A program made the position numbers and the translations under genes. The notes under the pieces were generated by a model. The model made no database searches. It was not told the origin of the DNA and saw only the letters and a program-made list of their open reading frames with translations. Of a stretch of 64,000 bases of DNA, positions 58,280-64,000 are shown in pieces. The stretch's first letter is position 1. Every line of letters begins with the position of its first letter. Source of the DNA: Candidatus Streptomyces philanthi (lineage in GTDB: Bacteria; Actinomycetota; Actinomycetes; Streptomycetales; Streptomycetaceae); assembly GCA_018114805.1 (NCBI GenBank), contig CP073042.1, forward strand, positions 5,935,501 through 5,999,500, given 5' to 3'.

Positions 58280-58883
58280 ATGGATATCCGCAAGCTCGAC
58301 CGGACAGCTGTCCTGGAGACCGTGCGCGTCCTGGGCCAGGCGTCCGCGCGCGACTGGGACCGGCCGACCCCGTGCGCCCGGTGGACGCTGCGCGAGCTGG
58401 TGGCCCACATGGCCGGCCAGCACCACGGGTTCGCCGCCGCGGCCACCGGTGGCGGGGCCTACCTGGCCGGCTGGCAGCCCGGCGAACTCGGCGACGACCC
58501 GCTGCCGACGTACCGCGCCGCCGCCGAGTCGGTGCTGCACGCCTTCGCCTGCCCCGACGTGCTCAGCGCCGAGTTCGCCCTCCCCGAGATCAGCGCCACC
58601 CGGCGCTTCCCCGCGTCCCTCGTGATCGGCTTCCACTTCCTGGACTACGTCGTCCACGGCTGGGACGTGGCCCGCGCGCTGGGGGTGGCCCTTGAGCTGG
58701 ACGAGGAGGCCGTGCGAGCCGCGGGGGCCATCGCGCAGCGGGTGCCGGACGACGAACGGCGCGCCGACTCCGAGGCCCTCTTCCGGCCGACGTTGCCCGC
58801 CCGCCCGGACGGATCGGCCCTCGACCTCGTCCTGACGTCGCTCGGCCGGTCCCCCGGAGTGGTCGGCCACCGCGTCCCACTGA
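58280..58883 (+). pseudogene. TIGR03086-type DinB/mycothiol-dependent metal-binding protein (end frameshifted)
   Basis: ATG 58280 begins MDIRKLDRTAVLETVRVLGQ. The family motifs follow: DWDRPTPCARWTLRELVAHM, the metal His in AGQHHGFAAAA, and FLDYVVHGWDVARALGVALE (the second His pair, HGWD). TIGR03086/DinB-fold proteins bind a metal and are thought to use mycothiol or act on small electrophiles such as maleylpyruvate. A change at the C run 58850-58854 is needed to reach the usual end GRSPEWSATASH and stop at 58883; unshifted, the frame runs to 59011 as Pro/Arg-rich sequence. A TetR-type operator lies upstream. Confidence 0.78.
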
Positions 58884-61800
58884 GAGCCCCGCGGCGGGAC
58901 GGGCCTTCGGCCCCGCCGCCGCCCCCGCCCCGTTCAAGCCCATCACCCCGGCCCCGCAGCCGCGCCCCGTCGCCTCGGTGCGTGGCGGGGCCGAGAGGGT
59001 GTGCCGTGTGAGGGTGGCGGTGTCGGGAACTCCGAAGCGGTAAGGACTCTTTCGGTATCTGGTGAAGTGGCGGGCGGATCATCCGGAGGAGGCCGCTCTC
59101 GTGCCCATCTCGCGGATTCCTCCGAATCCGTGCGGGAAGTCCGGAACACGCGTCCGGTATCCAGCGCGTGGGTGCGGCGTTTCGGTGGGGAGGGCAAGGG
59201 CGTGCGCGCGCCGGAGAACCCGTGTGGTGGGCGCGGGTTCACAGCCGTGTCCCCCCGGGAAACAGGTTGGCTGTTCGCTCCTCGAGCACTCCCCGCCACG
59301 CGGTGTGGCGTGCACCTTCGACATTTCCTTCGCACATTTCTTCGGGTGCGCCTGACGCATGGAGATGTGCCGGGTGACTCCCGATACGGGGCGATGCCCG
59401 CGATGCCGCACGGAATGGGATATGTTGCGGGGTGCGACCCGGAGACGGGCCGACGCTGCCGATGACAGGCGGCGTCGAACGCGCTCTGGATTAGCGCGGA
59501 TTGAGAGCCCGGCGGTATTTTCGTGTGCGGGCCGCGAGGAGTTGGGCGGGCGTGGACACGGGCGGCCGGATCGGGAGCCGCAGGCTCGCCGACGGGCTCC
59601 GCGCCGCGGATCCGGGGCGGGCGGAAGGGCCGCGCGCGTCGCGGCCGTGTGCCCACGCCCGGTGCGAGCCCGGCCCGACGGGGCCCAGGGTTCTTCTGCA
59701 CCGCGCCCGAGGCGTCACGCGGAGTGGCTTCGTGCGGCGCGGAAAAGGGTGCCGGGGCGAGCGGACCGAGGGGCCGGCTCGTGGAACGGCGAATGTCGCC
59801 CGCCCCGGGAGTAGATGGCGACCGGACGTACCGAGTGCGACACCGGGTGGCACATGCAGGCAGTTTCCGAGAGGAAATGCGATGGCCGATGTCCGGGCGG
59901 CGACGGTGAAAGGGGCGTGCGGGAGGCGGCCACAGCACGGCGGGCCGGAAACCGCCAGGGAGCAGAATGCCGCTCGCTGGAACTGCCCTTCACCGGACCG
60001 GCCGCAGTGCGTCACGCCAGTCGTTGACCGGGCGTCGGTCCGCACGCGACCCGATTTGCCAACACCTTCGCGGTGAGCGGCATACCGGAAATCGCCCGAC
60101 CGCCACTTGCACACCGTAAAGGGAATGCACGTGAACCCTCACCCGCGGGTCGCCCTGAGAGCGCTGTACGGGAGGAGGTGCGGGTTCGCCTTCGGCGGCT
60201 CGCGGAATGGCCGTCACCCGCTGCCGCACGAAACGACGTGGATTTCGCCCGCTTCGAAAACGCGTCACGGCATGAGGTGCTGAACCCGCACGACCGCCCC
60301 CGCCCGCGCACCGGAAGACGTTCCGCCATCCTCGGAGGGGCCGCCCAGGAGCCAGCCCCCAGCCCCCGCCGGCCCGCCCCGCACGGGTCCGCCCCGCCAC
60401 CCGCAGGCCGCGCCTTCCGCCGCCGACATCCGTTCCGTGCGCCCTGCTCGCCCGTACCCGCCTCTCGCGCGCTAGGCCCCTCGGCGCCGCGGCGTTCGTG
60501 CAGGCCGCGCCGCGACTCGCGGTGGTGTACCCGCCACCGCGTCAACGGCGCCCGCTGGTGGGCGATGTCAGTGAGACCCGACCAGACCAGGCCGTGCCGG
60601 GCCGACGCCGGAACGCATCGATCCGTGCGATGCTACCCGAACCGGTCATCGTCGCGCAGGTTTTTCTTCCCGGAAAGGGGAATTCTGCTCGCCATCGCCA
60701 AACCACAGGGAAGACGGAGGATTCCGCTTTATGTGCGGGGTTGCGGAATCGCGGAGTACGTGCTGTCGAGAGGGTCAGGGGGCGGTGGGGTGGCCGATCA
60801 CTTCTCGCCGGTGTGGTGGCGGGGTCGCGCTCTCCGGCGTGGCCGAACTCGCGCGGTGGGAGCTGAATGTTCTGTTCCTGTTGTGCTGGTTGAGCCGTGG
60901 CAGGGATGTGTCACCTAGGTGCCGAATATGGGGGCGATAATTCCGCTCCCCGGGAGTGGCAAGAAGCTGCAGCGCACACCGTGACCCGGGCGCAGTAGCA
61001 TTGCGTTCGCTGGGGTCCAGCGGAACTCGATCGAATCGACGTGGTGGGGCGGTGAATTGACGAATGGTCCTCCCGCAGCGCGGAAAAGTGTGGTACCCAT
61101 TTGTTGAGCATAAAGTTATGCGCAAGTCAATCGAGAGAGGATGTCCCACGAGCCCCACGCTCACCCTCGCTGTGCGCCCCGATCGTGATCCCGGCGGTGG
61201 TCGCGCCGTCTGACGCTTCGCCGACATCGCCGGCACCCGGCTCTGGGGGCTCTTGACGCTTGGCCCCTGACGGCCGAGTGGCAACACTCGCCTGGCGCGT
61301 CCGTGAGCCCCGTGCGGGCTCTGCCGCACCGGGTAGGAGCCGCGCCGGCGCGTGGCGCCGTGGCGGACCCGTTGTCGTCCCTCCGATCCCACCCGGTGTC
61401 GGACACGCGCCACCGCACCGCTGGACGCTCGTCGCGACTCCCGCCCCGGCCGACCCGACCGCAACGCCAACCCCGTGGACCACGGCTTCCGTGGGGACCA
61501 CACCGCAGCCCCACCCCTCCTTCCGGCCACGCTTCCGCAACCGTTCGCCGTCCCGCTCCCACTTCCGCCGCGCGACCCCCCGGGACGCGCACACCGGAGT
61601 GATCACGCACCCGGAGCCGTGGTCGACGGCGCGCTCCCACCTGCCCAGCCGCCCCACCCGGGCCGACTCCCTCGGTCGTCCCGCCTCGCCCTCCAGGGCC
61701 TGCCCCCGCGCACGGGGGCGGTCGCCCGCCTCCTCGGCCGCTTCCGCGGCGTAGCCACCGCGCGGCCCCGGGGCGCGCGGCTGAGAGACATCGAGACCAG

Positions 61801-62170
61801 ACGAGACCAAGGGGGTCGTCATCGCCATTCCGTACGACGTCCCGGGGCCGACCGCCACCCCGGACCGGGACACCTGCCGGCCGGGGGCGCCGCGTGGCCG
61901 CGGCGCCGGCGGCCGGCCGTACCACCGCCAACGGGTCGGTTCAGACGGCCCGTTGACCGCGCCGCTCAGGGCGTACCCGTCGCGAGCGCGGTGCCTCGGG
62001 GCGGCCTGGCCGTGGCGCGCCACGGGAGTCGGCGCGCCCGGCTCGGGTCGGGCTCCGCCCGGCCCGTTGGTCGACCCCCCGCCGCGCGGCCTGCCGCCGT
62101 CGGCGGGGCCCGGCGCGCACGGCCGGTATCCCGTACGAGCACTTGAGAACCGTAAGAGAGGCATGACCGA
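58884..62170. other. 3.3-kb region without a supportable gene
   Basis: Many long frames cross it, but all are Arg/Pro/Ala-rich and overlap one another without family motifs. Features seen are AT-richer patches near 60640-60730 and 61060-61130, and a possible short frame at 61114 (MRKSIERGCPTSP...). The right end is the leader of the halogenase operon with the ribosome site AGAGAGG. It may hold long leaders, a decayed gene, or regulatory RNA that cannot be recognised by eye. Confidence 0.45.
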
Positions 62171-63955
62171 ATGAAGCCCTACTACGACGTGGTCATCATG
62201 GGTGGCGGGCCTGGCGGCTCGACCCTCGCGGCGCTCCTCATGAAGCAGGGGGGACTGAGCGTCGCCGTACTGGAGAAGGAGCGCTTCCCCCGGGAGCACA
62301 TCGGGGAGTCCTTCGCGCACCCCCTCATACCGGTGTTGGAGGAGAGCGGGGCACTCGACAAGGTGCTTGCCAGCGATTGTTGGGTGAAGAAGTTCGGCGG
62401 GATCTTCCAGTGGCGCGGTGAGGACCCGCACGTCGCCTACTTCGACCACGTCAACACCGTCCGGGACGGCGTCCACCGCTGGGCCATGCACGTCAACCGC
62501 TCGGAGTTCGACAAGATCCTGCTGGACCACGCGGCGGACGTCGGCGCCGAGGTCTTCGAGGGCGCCTCCGTCACCAAGTGCGAGTTACTGCCCGACGGCA
62601 CCGGTCGCGAGGTGACCCTCAAGGACGGCCGCACGGTGCGCTCCGGCTGGTTCGTGGACGCCTCGGGGCGCCGGAACAGCATCGTCACCAACAAGAAGCG
62701 GGACTGGTTGTCGGGCTACCGCAACATCGCCATCTGGCAGCACTACCTGGGCGGAAAGACGACCCAGTCGCTGCCGGGGGACTGGAACATCTTCCGGGAC
62801 AAGGACATCTCTCCCATCGGGTGCTTCGCCTTCCGCGACGGGTGGGCCTGGTACATCCCCGTACCGAAGATCATCGACGGCGAGCGTGTCGTGACGCACT
62901 CCATCGGCATCGTCACCGATCCGGCCATCCTGAAGCGTCCCGACTGCGACTTCACCGACCCCGAGCTGTTCCTGCGCACCGTCAAGGAGGTGCCCAAGCT
63001 GCGGGAGCTGATCCAGGACGTGCGCGCGGTCGACCCCGACCGGATGCTCACGGCCACCAACTACTCGATGATCAACGACAGGTTCGCCAACCTCGACGAG
63101 CGCTGGGTGCTGCTCGGCGACGCCTCCTACTTCGTCGACCCGCTCTTCTCCTCCGGCGTGGCCTTTGCCACCAACCAGGCCGTTGTGACCGCCACGCTGC
63201 TCGGCCAGACGGCGAGCGGGGACGTACCGGAGCAGGACGTGCGCGGCATGTGGCGGGACTACGACTCCGAGTGGCACGGCATGGCCGCCACCTTCGCGCT
63301 CTCCATCGACCAGTGGTACTACGCCATCGGCAGCGACAACCCCGACAGCGTTTACTGGAACAGCCGCGGCAAGGCGGGTTCGCTCGGCCTCACCACCGAC
63401 CAGACCTTCCACGCCCTGCTCAACACGGCCTTCACGCCGGACCTGCTCCAGGTGCTCTCGGACGGCGAGGGAGTGGACGGCCTCGACATCGGCGGCCCGT
63501 TCATGACCGCGTACGCCGAGGCCAACTCGCTCAACCTGGGCCCGGACGCCACGGTCAAGCTGGCCGCCGGGGTCACGGTCACCGCCGGGCTCGGACTCGA
63601 CGTGCCCGGGTTCAAGGCGGCGGTCCCCCCGATCCCCGAGCTGATGAGCGAGGAGGAGCAGAAGGCTGCCGCGAAGTACTGGAGCGACCCGGTCCGCTAC
63701 GCGGACATCACTCCGTCCTCCCTCGGCAGGACCCTGCCGTGCCACCGCTTCTTCTTCCAGGACGACCCCGACGGCCCGCAGGTGCGCGGCATCGACACCT
63801 GGGACGGCGCGGCCGAGATCGCCAAGCGGCTGCACAACGGCCCCGTCGGGTGGCAGGAACTCATCGGTTCGCTGGACAACGCGGGCCAGCGGTTCGTCCG
63901 TCGTCTGCTGCACGCCGGCATGCTCGACCTGGGTGGTGCGGGCGTGGCCGTATGA
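62171..63955 (+). CDS. Flavin-dependent halogenase / FAD monooxygenase
   Basis: 594 residues. The FAD-binding motif is DVVIMGGGPGGSTLAALLMK, then ERFPREHIGESFAHPLIPVL. The halogenase signature W-x-W-x-I-P is present as GWAWYIPVPK. Later FAD contacts are WVLLGDASYFVDPLFSSGVA. The C-terminal 200 residues (GMWRDYDSEWHGMAATFALS onwards) form the long tail of halogenases that act on phenolic or carrier-bound substrates (CmlS/PltA-like). It would use FADH2, oxygen and chloride or bromide. A TTA codon at 62585 suggests bldA control. Its stop overlaps the next start as ATGA, so a biosynthetic operon continues past the window. Confidence 0.87.
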   Translation: MKPYYDVVIMGGGPGGSTLAALLMKQGGLSVAVLEKERFPREHIGESFAHPLIPVLEESGALDKVLASDCWVKKFGGIFQWRGEDPHVAYFDHVNTVRDGVHRWAMHVNRSEFDKILLDHAADVGAEVFEGASVTKCELLPDGTGREVTLKDGRTVRSGWFVDASGRRNSIVTNKKRDWLSGYRNIAIWQHYLGGKTTQSLPGDWNIFRDKDISPIGCFAFRDGWAWYIPVPKIIDGERVVTHSIGIVTDPAILKRPDCDFTDPELFLRTVKEVPKLRELIQDVRAVDPDRMLTATNYSMINDRFANLDERWVLLGDASYFVDPLFSSGVAFATNQAVVTATLLGQTASGDVPEQDVRGMWRDYDSEWHGMAATFALSIDQWYYAIGSDNPDSVYWNSRGKAGSLGLTTDQTFHALLNTAFTPDLLQVLSDGEGVDGLDIGGPFMTAYAEANSLNLGPDATVKLAAGVTVTAGLGLDVPGFKAAVPPIPELMSEEEQKAAAKYWSDPVRYADITPSSLGRTLPCHRFFFQDDPDGPQVRGIDTWDGAAEIAKRLHNGPVGWQELIGSLDNAGQRFVRRLLHAGMLDLGGAGVAV

Positions 63956-64000
63956 GCCTCGCTGAGGCCAGCAAGACCACCGACGCCGACCCCGACGGGG
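63952..64000 (+). CDS. Start of a gene coupled to the halogenase (partial)
   Basis: ATG 63952 overlaps the halogenase stop (ATGA) and encodes MSLAEASKTTDADPDG before the window ends. Too short to assign. Confidence 0.6.
   Translation, partial: MSLAEASKTTDADPDG

Noticed and set aside
59001..60545. Several long frames in the 59-60.5 kb gap
   Set aside because: All are Arg/Pro/Ala-rich, overlap each other on both strands and show no motif or convincing ribosome site.
1..64000. tRNA or rRNA genes
   Set aside because: No cloverleaf-like segment ending in CCA with a GTTCGA-type T-loop, and no rRNA-like conserved stretch, was noticed by eye; a tRNAscan run would be decisive.

Overview
The window looks like chromosomal DNA of a Streptomyces-type actinomycete. 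It has very high GC, GC-rich third codon positions, GTG/TTG starts, HtpG, a PAS-GGDEF-EAL protein, DUF779, a long GAPDH and rare TTA (bldA-type) codons. Many genes read as family members only if one or more frameshifts or in-frame stops are bridged. Some breaks sit in G/C homopolymers and many in-frame stops replace an expected Tyr or Trp. Base-level error and genuine decay are therefore both possible, and broken genes are labelled pseudogene with the break described.

1-12.2 kb is an accessory, scarred region. It holds the start of a P-loop kinase, a secreted C39-type peptidase, an integrase scar, a decayed XRE-nSTAND NTPase gene, two secreted ricin-type lectins, a very large broken secreted SLT/golvesin-like gene, an IS5-type transposase remnant, a fragment of a second C39 peptidase and a coupled pair of unknown genes. 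13-29.7 kb holds a broken polyol-kinase/GlpA/GlpB-like operon, a PAS-GGDEF-EAL protein, DUF779, a secreted HExxH protein, htpG, a divergent MBL/LysR pair, a LuxR-type regulator and an FHA protein. A long GAPDH gene follows at 29.9-31.3 kb.

31.4-39.1 kb and 54-58.9 kb share a repeated 12-bp near-palindrome, GCACGRTCGTGC, found seven times. It lies in front of two paralogous TetR genes and in front of hydrolase, MFS transporter and TIGR03086-type genes; an extra FabI and an acyl-ACP desaturase lie in the downstream transcription units. I infer a local TetR regulon for lipid modification, resistance or efflux.

39.1-52.8 kb is visibly lower in GC and interrupts the regulon region. Its left edge truncates a third hydrolase paralogue; IS3 and IS701 transposase remnants lie towards its right side. 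It carries a 35-codon peptide, three different EPSP-synthase/enolpyruvyl-transferase paralogues, a glutamine-dependent asparagine-synthetase homologue, a one-module A-PCP-TE enzyme with no condensation domain, two unknown small proteins, a LysR regulator, and a MerR regulator divergent from an MFS pump. I cannot match this set to a known pathway; it is the best candidate here for an undescribed biosynthetic system.

53.2-55 kb holds an FMN alpha-hydroxy-acid oxidase and a FAS1/MaoC-like dehydratase. About 3.3 kb with no supportable gene (58.9-62.2 kb) precedes a flavin-dependent halogenase whose stop overlaps the start of a gene running off the window, probably the edge of another biosynthetic cluster.
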